Below are positions 9,068 through 17,657 of a DNA stretch of 64,000 nucleotides, piece after piece. Source of the DNA: an uncultured Burkholderiales bacterium (lineage in GTDB: Bacteria > Pseudomonadota > Gammaproteobacteria > Burkholderiales > Burkholderiaceae_C); the NCBI GenBank assembly GCA_945952065.1, contig CAMFGY010000009.1, positions 1-64,000 of the forward strand. Direction: 5' to 3'. The translations under genes and the position numbers were made by a program. Below the pieces are notes generated by a model that ran no database searches, had not been told where the DNA came from, and saw nothing but the letters and a program-made list of their open reading frames with translations. Within the stretch, counting starts at the first letter, position 1, and the number at the start of each line of letters is the position of its first letter.

Positions 9068-9581
9068 CGGGATCGATTCTGGAAATAACTCGGGCGGGCA
9101 CTCCGCCTAGAATGCAAAATCCCTCTGGAAAAGACTTGGATACAACGGCACCTGCCGCCACGACTGTATGGTCGCCCAGGGTTACGCCAGGTAATATGAC
9201 TGCGTTCATCCCAATCCAGCAATAACGGCCGATGCTGACCTTGCTGTTAGTGTGTTTAGTTATATTACCTGGGTCATGATTTGCACTGATGATGCCTACG
9301 TTAGGTGCGATCACGGTGTAATCTCCTATATCGATTTTGCCAATGCCTTGTATATAGCATCCATGGCTAAGGCCGGGGGCTGTTCCGACGCCGATTCTGA
9401 TATTTTCCGGATTTGTTATCTTGCTAGTAAAATGGGTGGGCCAGTAGGCTGCGCGATTGAAGCCTAGTATTTTTTGGATTAAATAGTTCCCTATTTTAAT
9501 CGGTGCTGCGGTGTTTCTGGTCCTGATGATATGCTTCGCGATGGGTATGAAGCTAAGTATATTGAGTAGCAGTTTTTTCAT
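9006..9581 (-). CDS. Hexapeptide-repeat acyltransferase (LbH fold)
   Basis: 191 residues from the ATG at 9581, which overlaps the flippase stop as ATGA; a longer frame upstream has no support. Imperfect hexapeptide repeats (IRIGVG, IDIGDY, VSIGRYCWIGMNAVILPG) build a left-handed parallel beta-helix. The catalytic-type histidine is probably the one in SANHDPGN. The C-terminal GGVPARVISRI is characteristic of the CysE/LacA/NodL/WbbJ acetyltransferases, which work as trimers with acetyl-CoA. It probably O- or N-acetylates a sugar of the repeat unit. An amphipathic N-terminus (MKKLLLNILSFIPIAKHI) may give membrane association. Confidence 0.85.
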   Translation of the reverse strand: MKKLLLNILSFIPIAKHIIRTRNTAAPIKIGNYLIQKILGFNRAAYWPTHFTSKITNPENIRIGVGTAPGLSHGCYIQGIGKIDIGDYTVIAPNVGIISANHDPGNITKHTNSKVSIGRYCWIGMNAVILPGVTLGDHTVVAAGAVVSKSFPEGFCILGGVPARVISRIDPDAVTEKTNSYEYIGYHPKQQ

Positions 9582-10849
9582 GCCGTGCTGCGATTGATTG
9601 TATGTCTCAGCCAAAGTAAGAATGCGCCATAGCAAAATGCACCGGAAATGCAAAATACTATTACTGCAAATTCATCGCTGTACAGGTGTGTCGCTATAAG
9701 GAAAGCCGTGGGTCGAATTATTAAAAAGGCAACTTGCGATATCAGAGAGCTTCGTTGGTTGCCAGTAATCGTTAGGGCAATCGATACCGGCGACGCGATA
9801 AATTGCAGAAAAATCCATGGACTCATCCAGGCGGCGAATTTTCCTGCTTGCCCCCAGTTTTGTCCAAAAAGAAAGGTGAAAATTTGAGGCCCAAACACGG
9901 CAGTAACTAGCAGAGGAATTGCAGCCATTGCGGCTAGAGTAACGACTGTCTTATCAAATGAACGGCCAAGCTCACCTCGCGAGTGGTGCTGAGGTGCGTT
10001 GGCGAGAAACACCTGTCCGACCGACGAGCCAATCAATGCAAGGGGTGCTTGAAGAATTCGTTGTGCCAGCATAAAAAAGCCGGCTGTGCCGGCGCTTGTC
10101 ATCGAAGCGATGAGTATGATGGGGAGGAAGTTACTGGCTGCGTTCGCCAATCCCTCCCACAGGGAATACTTCGGATAACTGCAGTATTTGCGGCTGGCCC
10201 AAGCCATTCTTTTTAATGTTACGCTCTTGGCCAAACCTTTATTATTGCGCCAGGCGTCACGCGCAAGAGTTCCAAGCCCAGCGGTATTTGCGGCAAGGTG
10301 CCCAATTAGCAGGCCAGTGCCGGTCAGTTGGATGAGTCCAAAAGCTAATTGAATTGCTGCTGCACCGATCCCTTGTTGAGCTTTGGTAACTGCGATCTTT
10401 TGGAAGCGCCGTTTTCTGGTGGCCCAATATGCAAGACCTTGATAAGTCGCCGCAGCCAAGACGCCAATTGGAAGGAACGTCAGCAGAAAGCTAGGTGGTT
10501 TCGATCCGAGGGGGAGCAGAATTGACGCGAGTGCTAGTATTCCAAATACCGCTACTGCGCAAAACAGAATGAAGCCCAATGAGACTGCCAAGAGATTAAT
10601 TGCGTGCCTGTCCGTCTTGGCCATTGGGATGGCAAGATCGTATCTCAGTGATGCGGCTACGGTGAGTATACTAAGCGTTGATACATACAGCGCTAAGTTT
10701 CCGAAGTCCGCCGGGTTGTAGATTCTAGTTAGGAATGGTGCGGCTGCAAATGTTGCAGCCTGTCCAAATGCAGTCCCGAAAGCAAGAGACAGCACACTTT
10801 TGACGGCGGACTTGGTTGTCGGTTTAATGCGATCTTTACGTTTAAGCAT
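9578..10849 (-). CDS. wzx: Oligosaccharide flippase family protein (Wzx-like)
   Basis: 423 residues, almost entirely hydrophobic with about 12 membrane segments, matching the MOP-superfamily polysaccharide exporters. The N-terminal FGTAFGQAATFAAAPFLTRI and YNPADFGNLALYVS are the classic first-helix and loop motifs of Wzx/RfbX flippases. It should move the undecaprenyl-pyrophosphate-linked repeat unit across the inner membrane before polymerisation. An 89-base gap separates it from the upstream chain-length gene, and all genes downstream to 648 follow tightly, so an internal promoter in that gap is possible but not obvious. The gene is AT-rich compared with the export genes. Confidence 0.85.
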   Translation of the reverse strand: MLKRKDRIKPTTKSAVKSVLSLAFGTAFGQAATFAAAPFLTRIYNPADFGNLALYVSTLSILTVAASLRYDLAIPMAKTDRHAINLLAVSLGFILFCAVAVFGILALASILLPLGSKPPSFLLTFLPIGVLAAATYQGLAYWATRKRRFQKIAVTKAQQGIGAAAIQLAFGLIQLTGTGLLIGHLAANTAGLGTLARDAWRNNKGLAKSVTLKRMAWASRKYCSYPKYSLWEGLANAASNFLPIILIASMTSAGTAGFFMLAQRILQAPLALIGSSVGQVFLANAPQHHSRGELGRSFDKTVVTLAAMAAIPLLVTAVFGPQIFTFLFGQNWGQAGKFAAWMSPWIFLQFIASPVSIALTITGNQRSSLISQVAFLIIRPTAFLIATHLYSDEFAVIVFCISGAFCYGAFLLWLRHTINRSTA

Positions 10850-10938
10850 GGCCTACTGTCTCATTTTATTGTTTGATTTTGAAAGCAGTAGATGGACTTC
10901 TCATGGTTTATGCTGACTTATTCGAATTTGGGCGCTCT

Positions 10939-12048
10939 CTATTCTTGCGCGCGACTTGCGTTCTTGGGTTGTGCAAGAAATATCCAGAGGCATGTGAGCA
11001 ATAGGCCAAATATGCCCGCGGCTGCGGTTATGGCGGCTCTTTTTGGCTTGGTCTTTAGGTCTGGAATAGTGGCTGCATCAACTATTTGTACCTGGGCGCC
11101 TTCTCGACTTTCGTCTAGGCGGGCAGACTCCAGTTGCTTTGAGAGCGCCTCATAGATTGCTTCCTGATATTTGTACTCTCGAAGCAGATCTATGTAGCCG
11201 AGTTGGGTCTTGCTGCCGTTACTTGATTCTCGAGATTGGCCACTTATCTGTGTCTTGATCGCATCTCGCTTGGCAATAGCCTCTCGGTATTCCGGGGCAT
11301 CCGGTGTTAACCGGCTTGCTAGCGTGTTGATTCGCACTTCCGTTGTTGCCAGTTCGGCTTGCAGGCTCGCAAGACCTCCGACTGCGGTTCTCGGTTCGAC
11401 TTTAAGGGCGTTGGTGCTTATGCCGGCAGATTGGAGGGATGCTTGTGCTTCGACCAGCCGTTTTCTTACCTTCTCTGTTTGATTTTCAAAGAACTTGCGG
11501 CGTTGTTGCAGTTCGGTTAATGCCAGTTCTGTTGTCCTGGTCTGCAGTTCTTCGGCGTAGGCGTTTGCAACGTCAGCAGCTCGCTGAGGATCTTGATCTT
11601 CAAATTCAATATAAATCAGCCCATCCTTGCGGCCCGCAGTAATCTGGGTGTTTGCGGAGAGTTCTTTTCGAATGGATGATTTAAGCGCCTTTTTATAAAC
11701 TTCTTCGAAGTGGAAGCGGTGGACGATTCGGTCGGCAACAGTTCGGCTTTCCAATATCGCGACATACTGATCGATTGGACTTTTTAGTCCGGCGACAGAC
11801 CCGGCCAGTCCTCCAATGGATCCGAGGGACGCCAGCATGGCGGATGCACTTGAACTCTGCTGCTGGGGGGGGAGTAGAGTAACTTTCGCAGTGTATGTGG
11901 GCGTGACTAGGAATGATGCGCCATAACCAGAAATGGTTGCGGTTAGTACTGCAAATGTGAGGATTTTGTAGTTTTTTACAAGGAGCTTAAAATGGTCAAT
12001 CAGTTCAGGCTTTTCTGAACTTTGGAGTTCTGTTTTTCGAGTTTGCAT
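10939..12048 (-). CDS. Wzz-type chain-length determinant / polysaccharide co-polymerase
   Basis: 369 residues with the PCP topology: a short cytoplasmic N-terminus, TM1 at about 29-50, a periplasmic region including a QQQSSSASAMLASLGSIGG segment and a long coiled-coil (about 165-300), then TM2 near 340-360 preceded by a proline/lysine-rich stretch (IPDLKTKPKRAAI). No Walker A or tyrosine-rich kinase tail follows TM2, so it is a Wzz-like PCP without the BY-kinase part of Wzc. It should set polymer length together with the Wzy-like protein and the SLBB outer-membrane protein, whose stop is 8 bases upstream. Confidence 0.85.
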   Translation of the reverse strand: MQTRKTELQSSEKPELIDHFKLLVKNYKILTFAVLTATISGYGASFLVTPTYTAKVTLLPPQQQSSSASAMLASLGSIGGLAGSVAGLKSPIDQYVAILESRTVADRIVHRFHFEEVYKKALKSSIRKELSANTQITAGRKDGLIYIEFEDQDPQRAADVANAYAEELQTRTTELALTELQQRRKFFENQTEKVRKRLVEAQASLQSAGISTNALKVEPRTAVGGLASLQAELATTEVRINTLASRLTPDAPEYREAIAKRDAIKTQISGQSRESSNGSKTQLGYIDLLREYKYQEAIYEALSKQLESARLDESREGAQVQIVDAATIPDLKTKPKRAAITAAAGIFGLLLTCLWIFLAQPKNASRAQE

Positions 12049-12056
12049 GTCGCGAC

Positions 12057-14033
12057 TTAGTTTTTAATTGTTTTTAGCGCCGCAGCGCCCAAGCCAAACT
12101 GATAAAGAATCTGCGTCCATTCCTTCGCTTCTTGCATGAGGGTGGTCTTGTTCATTTCCTCGGGCACGAATACGGTGTCACCCGGCTGAGCGGGCAATGC
12201 GTCAATCGCGTTGCCTGCCATGAACCAGCCGCTTGAGGACTGGCGGGCGCTGACAACGCTGCCATTGGCGCGCACCACAAACGAGCTGCCGGCATCGGAG
12301 CCCTTGGTGGGGCCGCCAGCCAGCTTCATGAAGTCGCCCAGGGAGCTGCCGGGTTTGTACAAATAGCTGCCGCTGTTGAAGACGCTGCCGAAGACGCCAA
12401 TGCTGTTGGGCACGGCGGGGACATACAGGCGGTCACCGTCTTCAAGTGCGAGTTCGGGCAGGCTGCTGGAATTGGGTTGCAATTCGAGCACGACACGGCC
12501 GGTAGGCTTGAGCCCACGCAGGCGCTCGACCAGACGGGCACTGCTTTGCTCTTTGGCAGCTTGAGTCGAAGCTTCGTCGGCCGTCAAGGCTTTTTGGCCG
12601 GAACTGTGGCGCAAGAGGTCGACTTCCATATTGCGCAGCGCGCGCTCATAGTTTTCGGACTGTTTGATCCGAACGCTTTCGCGGCTGAAGTCGGTGCCGT
12701 AGAGGTAGGCGCCAGGGGTCAGGCCTCCGGCAGCCTTGATTGCGTCAGCCAAAGTGCTGTTGGCTGGCATGATGAATTCGCCGGGGCGTTGCACCTCGCC
12801 TTCAACCTTCACGCGCTTGGCTTGCTTGTGTTGGGGCAGGGTGGACTCAACCGCGCTGAAGGCGCGGAAGATGTCGCCGTCGCGGGGCTTGCTCTTTTCT
12901 TGCTGGGGCAGCGCAATCTCAACCACGCGCGCATCGTGGCGCGCATCCAGGCGTTCGAGGGTGAAGCGGCTGCGATCCGCCACGGCCGAGAAGCCGCCCG
13001 CCATGGCCAGCACATCGGCCAAGCTGTCTTGTGGCTTGAGTTCGAAGATCGCGGGTTTGTTGACGCTGCCGATCAGGGCCACTTGTGGGCCGACCGGGCC
13101 GATGTGGATCACGTCATCGGCCTGCAGGCTGCGGTCCGCGCTTTTGTCGCCCTTGATCAGCAGGTCGTAAAAGTCAAAGCTGCTGATCAGCTTGCCGCCC
13201 CGGCGCAACTCAATTTGACGGAAGCTCCCAGCGCTGCTGGGGCCGCCTGCTTTCATCAGGCCTGTGACCAGGGTCGAGAGGCTGCTGACCGTATATGCGC
13301 CGGGTCGCTGGGTGAAACCGGTCACGTAGATCCGAATACTGCGCAAGCGGCCCAGCGAGGTCGAGATCTTGTAGTTGCGAAACACTTGGCCCACGCGCTG
13401 GTCAATGGTGGCATTCAAGTCGGCATAACGCACGCCAGCCACCAAGACCGGTCCAACCCGAGGAATGGTGATGCGGCCACTGCGGTCGACGGTGAGTCGC
13501 AAATCAGCGTCAACCGAGCCCCAGAGGGTGAGCAGCACTTCGTCCCCGACATTGATTGCGTAGTCGTGCGGGATCTGGGTGCTGGACTCTTGACCCAAGC
13601 CAGCGCGGCCTATGTCTTGGGTCATCAGTTCGGACCCAAAGCGCCGAATCGGCTCTTGATCCGCATTGACGCGCGAGGGGTCGCCAGCGGCTTCTGCTTC
13701 GCGGCGGGCCAAGTCACGGTCCTTACCCGCTAGGCGCTGCACATAGCGCTCGAACTCGCTCATGGGGCTGGGTAGTGGGGCCGGAGCTTGTCGATTAGCG
13801 CCAGGCTCATCAAAAGCGCCTGCGCTTGAACCGGCAGACACCCCAGTTTGCTGCTGCTGTTGTAAGCGAATCGGGCCGCCTGCTGCGGCATTGCTGGCGT
13901 CTTGCGCTTCTGCGGCCGAGGCTTGGAGGGATGAGAATGAGAGGGCAAGCAGCGCAAGGGCTGAAGCACTTCGGGTCATCGTCGTGGCGGGGTGGTTCGA
14001 AGTGCGCTGTTGTTGTTTGCTGACCACTGACAT
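12057..14033 (-). CDS. Polysaccharide biosynthesis/export protein, SLBB domains (Wza-like, long)
   Basis: 658 residues. The signal peptide is near residues 19-41 (ALALLALSFSSLQASAAEA), with a methionine at residue 19 as an alternative start. It is followed by a Gln/Ala/Ser-rich linker, a Poly_export (PES) domain containing IPHDYAINVGDEVLLTLWGS (about 150-169), and at least three SLBB-type ligand-binding domains, for example around VLVAGVRYADL, VKVEGEVQRPGEF and IGVFGSVFNSGSY. At 658 residues it is much longer than E. coli Wza (about 380) and lacks an obvious lipobox cysteine, like other long SLBB export proteins. It forms the outer-membrane exit for the polymer and is the first gene of the leftward operon. 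Base composition is GC-rich like the core genome. Confidence 0.85.
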   Translation of the reverse strand: MSVVSKQQQRTSNHPATTMTRSASALALLALSFSSLQASAAEAQDASNAAAGGPIRLQQQQQTGVSAGSSAGAFDEPGANRQAPAPLPSPMSEFERYVQRLAGKDRDLARREAEAAGDPSRVNADQEPIRRFGSELMTQDIGRAGLGQESSTQIPHDYAINVGDEVLLTLWGSVDADLRLTVDRSGRITIPRVGPVLVAGVRYADLNATIDQRVGQVFRNYKISTSLGRLRSIRIYVTGFTQRPGAYTVSSLSTLVTGLMKAGGPSSAGSFRQIELRRGGKLISSFDFYDLLIKGDKSADRSLQADDVIHIGPVGPQVALIGSVNKPAIFELKPQDSLADVLAMAGGFSAVADRSRFTLERLDARHDARVVEIALPQQEKSKPRDGDIFRAFSAVESTLPQHKQAKRVKVEGEVQRPGEFIMPANSTLADAIKAAGGLTPGAYLYGTDFSRESVRIKQSENYERALRNMEVDLLRHSSGQKALTADEASTQAAKEQSSARLVERLRGLKPTGRVVLELQPNSSSLPELALEDGDRLYVPAVPNSIGVFGSVFNSGSYLYKPGSSLGDFMKLAGGPTKGSDAGSSFVVRANGSVVSARQSSSGWFMAGNAIDALPAQPGDTVFVPEEMNKTTLMQEAKEWTQILYQFGLGAAALKTIKN

Positions 14034-14059
14034 TCCTCGATCCTGTGTTCGTGATTTTC

Positions 14060-14088
14060 TCTATAGACAAGGGCTGCCGCTAGGAGAA
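14060..14088 (-). promoter_or_regulatory. Candidate promoter of the polysaccharide operon
   Basis: On the minus strand TTCTCC (14088-14083) and TATAGA (14065-14060) are separated by 17 bases, about 27 bases upstream of the ATG at 14033. The -35 match is poor. This is the only plausible sigma-70 arrangement seen in the divergent gap to the MraY/WecA-family gene. Confidence 0.3.
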
Positions 14089-14183
14089 CGAGCCGTCATC
14101 TTGCAGACTGGCGCGCATTCTAGCGGTGCTTTGAGGGTGGTCATTGTCGCTTCGAGGCCGGGCTGGCTCGCTACACTCGCGCC

Positions 14184-15332
14184 ATGCTGTATTTCATTGC
14201 TTCGTTTTTGGTGGCGACCGTGGTCACCCTGTGGGTTGTGCATTCAGCCAGTGTTCATGGGCATTTGTCCGCAGACGGTGACTTGAGTGGGCCGCAGAAG
14301 TTTCATGCAAAGGCAGTGCCACGCATTGGGGGGGTGGGCATGTTTGCCGGCCTCTTGGTCACGGCGGCCTTGGTGTGGTGGCGGGGCTCCGACCATGCGC
14401 ATCTGGGCTTGATGCTCTTGCTTTGTGGTCTGCCGGCTTTTGCGGCGGGCTTGATTGAAGACTTCACAAAAAAAGTCTCCCCGGGTAAGCGCTTGCTGGC
14501 TACGGCGGTGTCTGCGGTGCTGGCCTTTTGGCTGATCAATGCGCGGATCACCAATACCGACATCCCGGGCCTGGACTTCTTGGTGGCCACCCTGGTGGGC
14601 TCTTTGCTGGCCACAGTGCTGGTGGTGGCAGGGGTTGCCAATGCGGTCAACATCATTGATGGCTTCAATGGCTTGTCGTCCATGTGTGTTTGCTTGATGC
14701 TGCTGGCTTTTGCCTATGTGGCGCATCAAGTGGGGGATGTGGAGTTGACGCTGTGGGCCTTGGCGGGTGTGGGTGCGGTGCTGGGCTTCTTCGTTTGGAA
14801 CTTCCCGGCCGGCATGATTTTTTTGGGTGACGGCGGTGCTTACTTTCTGGGATTTATGGTGGCGGAAATCGGCATTTTGTTGATTGCGCGCCATCCCGAA
14901 GTCTCGCCTTTGTTTGCTTTGATGGTGTGCAGCTACCCGGTGTTTGAAACTTTGTTTTCGATTTACCGGCGCCGTTTCATCCGCGCCACGCCGCCGGGCT
15001 TGCCGGATGGCATTCATTTGCACTCCTTGATTTATCGCCGTTTGATGCGCTGGACGGTGGGTGCGCGTGATGCGCGCGCCATGACGCGCCGCAATTCCAT
15101 GACCGCGCCGTATCTGTGGATGCTGTGCATCTTCTCCCTGGCGCCGGCCGTGCTCTTTTGGGATTCAACGCCGATGATGGCCTTGTGCATGCTGTTATTC
15201 GGCTTGGTGTATGTGGGCCTGTACTGGCGCATCGTGCGCTTTCGCACCCCGCGTTGGATGCATGCCAAGCGTCAGTTGGTCAGCCGCGTGGCAGAGATCG
15301 ATAAGGGCCGCAGTTCCAGCAAAAGCCAGTAA
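14184..15332 (+). CDS. MraY/WecA-family UDP-sugar:undecaprenyl-phosphate sugar-1-phosphate transferase
   Basis: 382 residues with about ten or eleven membrane segments. Family motifs are GPQKFHAKAVPRIGGVGMF (about 33-51), the acidic motif AGLIEDFTKKVSPGKR (an ED in place of the DD of WecA/MraY), NIIDGFNGLSSM (about 156-167) and FLGDGGAYFLGF (about 213-224). It transfers a sugar 1-phosphate from a UDP-sugar to undecaprenyl phosphate and probably primes the repeat unit for the divergent polysaccharide operon. MraY itself is unlikely because no cell-wall (mur/fts) genes are near. A TACACT -10-like hexamer lies just before the ATG, but no good -35 is seen. Confidence 0.85.
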   Translation: MLYFIASFLVATVVTLWVVHSASVHGHLSADGDLSGPQKFHAKAVPRIGGVGMFAGLLVTAALVWWRGSDHAHLGLMLLLCGLPAFAAGLIEDFTKKVSPGKRLLATAVSAVLAFWLINARITNTDIPGLDFLVATLVGSLLATVLVVAGVANAVNIIDGFNGLSSMCVCLMLLAFAYVAHQVGDVELTLWALAGVGAVLGFFVWNFPAGMIFLGDGGAYFLGFMVAEIGILLIARHPEVSPLFALMVCSYPVFETLFSIYRRRFIRATPPGLPDGIHLHSLIYRRLMRWTVGARDARAMTRRNSMTAPYLWMLCIFSLAPAVLFWDSTPMMALCMLLFGLVYVGLYWRIVRFRTPRWMHAKRQLVSRVAEIDKGRSSSKSQ

Positions 15333-15341
15333 AACCCAGGG

Positions 15342-16844
15342 ATGACGGATAATCACAGGATGACCGACACCCAAACCACGCCCGCCGCACCTGAGGCAGC
15401 CCCCGCACGTTTTGACACCCTGCCTCTTGATGCCAAGCTTTTGCGGGCGGTAGCCGACTCCGGCTACGCCACCATGACCCCGATTCAAGCCAAGGCGATT
15501 CCCATCGTTTTGGAGGGGCGTGATGTGATGGGTGCCGCCCAAACGGGCACAGGGAAAACGGCAGCGTTTTCCATTCCTCTGCTGCAGCGCATGCTCAAGC
15601 ACGAGAACGCCAGCGCCTCGCCGGCGCGGCATCCGGTGCGTGCCTTGGTGCTGGCGCCAACGCGTGAGTTGGCCGACCAAGTGGCCAACAACATCAAGGC
15701 CTACGCCAAGCACACCGATTTGCGCGTGACCGTGGTGTTTGGCGGCATCGACATGAAGCCGCAGACCTTGGTGCTCAAAGGCGGCGTCGAGGTATTGATC
15801 GCAACGCCCGGCCGCTTGCTGGACCATATCGAGGCCAAGAACTGCGTATTGAACCAGGTGGAGTATGTGGTGCTGGATGAGGCAGACCGCATGCTGGACA
15901 TCGGCTTCTTGCCAGACCTGCAGCGCATCTTGAGCTATCTGCCCAAGCAGCGTCAGACGCTGTTGTTCTCGGCCACGTTTTCGCCGGAAATCAAGCGCTT
16001 GGCGCAGAGTTATTTGCAAGATCCCTTGCTGGTGGAGGTGGCGCGGCCAAACGCAACGGCCACCACGGTGGAGCAGTTGTTCTACAGCGTGGCCGACGAT
16101 GACAAGCGCGCCGTGGTGACGCAAATCTTGCGTCAGCGGGCCATCACGCAAGCCATTGTGTTCGTCAACTCCAAGCTTGGCGCCGCCCGTTTGGCGCGCT
16201 CGTTTGAGCGCGATGGGCTGCGCACTTCGGCCTTGCATGGTGATAAGTCGCAAGACGAGCGTTTGAGGTCTTTGGAGGCCTTCAAGCGCGGCGAGGTGGA
16301 TCTGCTGGTGGCCACCGATGTGGCAGCCCGCGGCTTGGACATTGCCGATTTGCCAGCCGTCTTCAATTTTGATGTGCCCTTCAATGCGGAAGACTATGTG
16401 CACCGCATCGGGCGAACCGGCCGGGCCGGCGCCTCGGGCGTGGCCGTGACCTTGGTGACCAAGTCGGATGCGCGCTTGATTGCCGACCTCGAAAAACTCA
16501 CCAAGCGCAGCATCGAGCTTGACGCCTTTGAGTTGGAGGACACGCGTCGCCCGCGGCAAGAGCGCGCACCACGTCGCGAGTGGGATGAGCGTTCTGAGCG
16601 TGGTGCTGCAGACGCATCGTCCTCTGCTTCGCCTCGCCCCAGCTACCGAGCCCCGGCTCGCGACGCGTTTTTTGACAAACCTTACGAGGCTCAGGTCGGT
16701 GCTGAATTGCCGGCCTGGGAAAAAAATGCGGCAGGCAATGTGGCGACAGCGCCGCGCGGCTTGTCCAGCAATATCAAGCCCAAGCGCAAAGTGGCGGCCT
16801 TGTTTGGAGCTAAAAAAGTGCCGGCCCCGAGCTTGGACTCCTGA
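15342..16844 (+). CDS. rhlE: DEAD-box ATP-dependent RNA helicase, RhlE type
   Basis: 500 residues. The DEAD-box motifs are in order: Q motif region (TPIQAKAIP), motif I AQTGTGKTAA, Ia PTRELADQ, II VLDEADRM, III SATF, then the C-terminal domain with VNSKLGAARL, DVAARGLDI and HRIGRTGRAG. After about residue 400 a basic, low-complexity tail begins (many Arg, Ala, Ser, Pro), as in RhlE of beta-proteobacteria. It unwinds short RNA duplexes in ribosome maturation and mRNA decay. The start is ATG at 15342 or ATG at 15360 in the same frame. It faces the methyltransferase gene convergently. Confidence 0.9.
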   Translation: MTDNHRMTDTQTTPAAPEAAPARFDTLPLDAKLLRAVADSGYATMTPIQAKAIPIVLEGRDVMGAAQTGTGKTAAFSIPLLQRMLKHENASASPARHPVRALVLAPTRELADQVANNIKAYAKHTDLRVTVVFGGIDMKPQTLVLKGGVEVLIATPGRLLDHIEAKNCVLNQVEYVVLDEADRMLDIGFLPDLQRILSYLPKQRQTLLFSATFSPEIKRLAQSYLQDPLLVEVARPNATATTVEQLFYSVADDDKRAVVTQILRQRAITQAIVFVNSKLGAARLARSFERDGLRTSALHGDKSQDERLRSLEAFKRGEVDLLVATDVAARGLDIADLPAVFNFDVPFNAEDYVHRIGRTGRAGASGVAVTLVTKSDARLIADLEKLTKRSIELDAFELEDTRRPRQERAPRREWDERSERGAADASSSASPRPSYRAPARDAFFDKPYEAQVGAELPAWEKNAAGNVATAPRGLSSNIKPKRKVAALFGAKKVPAPSLDS

Positions 16845-16870
16845 GTCTGCAGTCGCCCTGGGGTATGAAA

Positions 16871-16891
16871 CCTGAGGCCGAAAGCCTTAGG
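16871..16891. terminator. Possible bidirectional hairpin between convergent genes
   Basis: CCTGAGGC (16871-16878) and GCCTTAGG (16884-16891) can pair with one G-U, loop of five bases. It overlaps the stop of the leftward methyltransferase. There is no clean T-run on either strand, so termination is only weakly supported. Confidence 0.3.
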
Positions 16892-17657
16892 CCAAGAAGG
16901 CAAACACCGCAGGCACTTTGTCGGGCATGGATTCGCCCGAGCTTCGCCACTGCTCCACTGTGGCGCTGCGCGTCCAGCCTTGCGCCAGGCTCAGGCCGCA
17001 ACTGATGGACAAGCGTGTGCTTCCCTTCAGTGTGGCCAGCAGCGCTTGCAGCAGGGCCGAGTTGCGATAAGGCGTTTCAATCACCAACTGCGTTTGTTGA
17101 TGGCGCGCCGAAAAGGCCTCCAGTTCGCGGATGCGAGCGGCGCGCGCTGCGGCCTCGACCGGCAAATAGCCGACGAAGGCGAAGCTCTGTCCATTCAAGC
17201 CGCTGACGGACAGTGCCATCAGCAAAGAACTGGGGCCGCTGAGTGGAAGCACTTCGATATCGGCCTCGTGAGCGGCCGCGACCAAGAGGGCGCCGGGGTC
17301 GGCCACGGCGGGCAAACCGGCCTCCGAAATCAAGCCCACATCATGGCCGGCCAAGGCGGGCTCCAAGAGCTTTTGCCAAGCCTGGTTTTGATGGGCGGCA
17401 TCCAGGCTTGCGCGTCCCTTGGGTGGGCGCGGCAGTTCTTGGATTTGTAGGCTTTGCAGGGGCTGGCTCAAGGGGCAGATGGCATCGACCCGCTTCAAGA
17501 ACGCACGCGTTGTCTTGGCGTTTTCGGCGGCCCAGTAGTTCAGGCGCGCGGCGGTTTGAATCACCTGCAGGGGCAACACCTCTTGCAGATCCACGGCTGC
17601 GCCCTCAACGCCAAAGTCCAGGCTGTTGGGGATCAGGTAAAGGCGGCCCTTTTTCAT
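16887..17657 (-). CDS. SAM-dependent methyltransferase, RsmI/tetrapyrrole methylase fold
   Basis: 256 residues with the TP-methylase fold of the RsmI family: an N-terminal LYLIPNSL strand, KTTRAFLKR, the glycine-rich DVGLISEAGLPAVADPGALL (about 108-127), PLSGPSSLLMAL and a late QLVIETPYRNSALL. RsmI proper has a GTPGISDPG-like loop. This shorter paralogue, common in beta-proteobacteria next to Maf, is usually called a SAM-dependent methyltransferase of unknown target. An rRNA target is plausible but unproven. Its ATG at 17657 overlaps the stop of the Maf-like gene as ATGA, so the two are co-translated. Confidence 0.8.
   Translation of the reverse strand: MKKGRLYLIPNSLDFGVEGAAVDLQEVLPLQVIQTAARLNYWAAENAKTTRAFLKRVDAICPLSQPLQSLQIQELPRPPKGRASLDAAHQNQAWQKLLEPALAGHDVGLISEAGLPAVADPGALLVAAAHEADIEVLPLSGPSSLLMALSVSGLNGQSFAFVGYLPVEAAARAARIRELEAFSARHQQTQLVIETPYRNSALLQALLATLKGSTRLSISCGLSLAQGWTRSATVEQWRSSGESMPDKVPAVFAFLA

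Noticed and set aside
12477-13733. 418-codon plus-strand frame opposite the SLBB export gene
   Set aside because: Shadow of the real gene; no family motif, no ribosome binding site, and the minus strand has clear export-protein domains.
14184-15332. MraY of peptidoglycan synthesis
   Set aside because: Position beside export genes, an ED instead of the DD motif and absence of mur/fts neighbours favour a polysaccharide-priming transferase.
15195-16559. 454-codon minus-strand frame opposite rhlE
   Set aside because: Histidine/glutamine-rich translation typical of antisense frames; the plus strand has all DEAD-box motifs.
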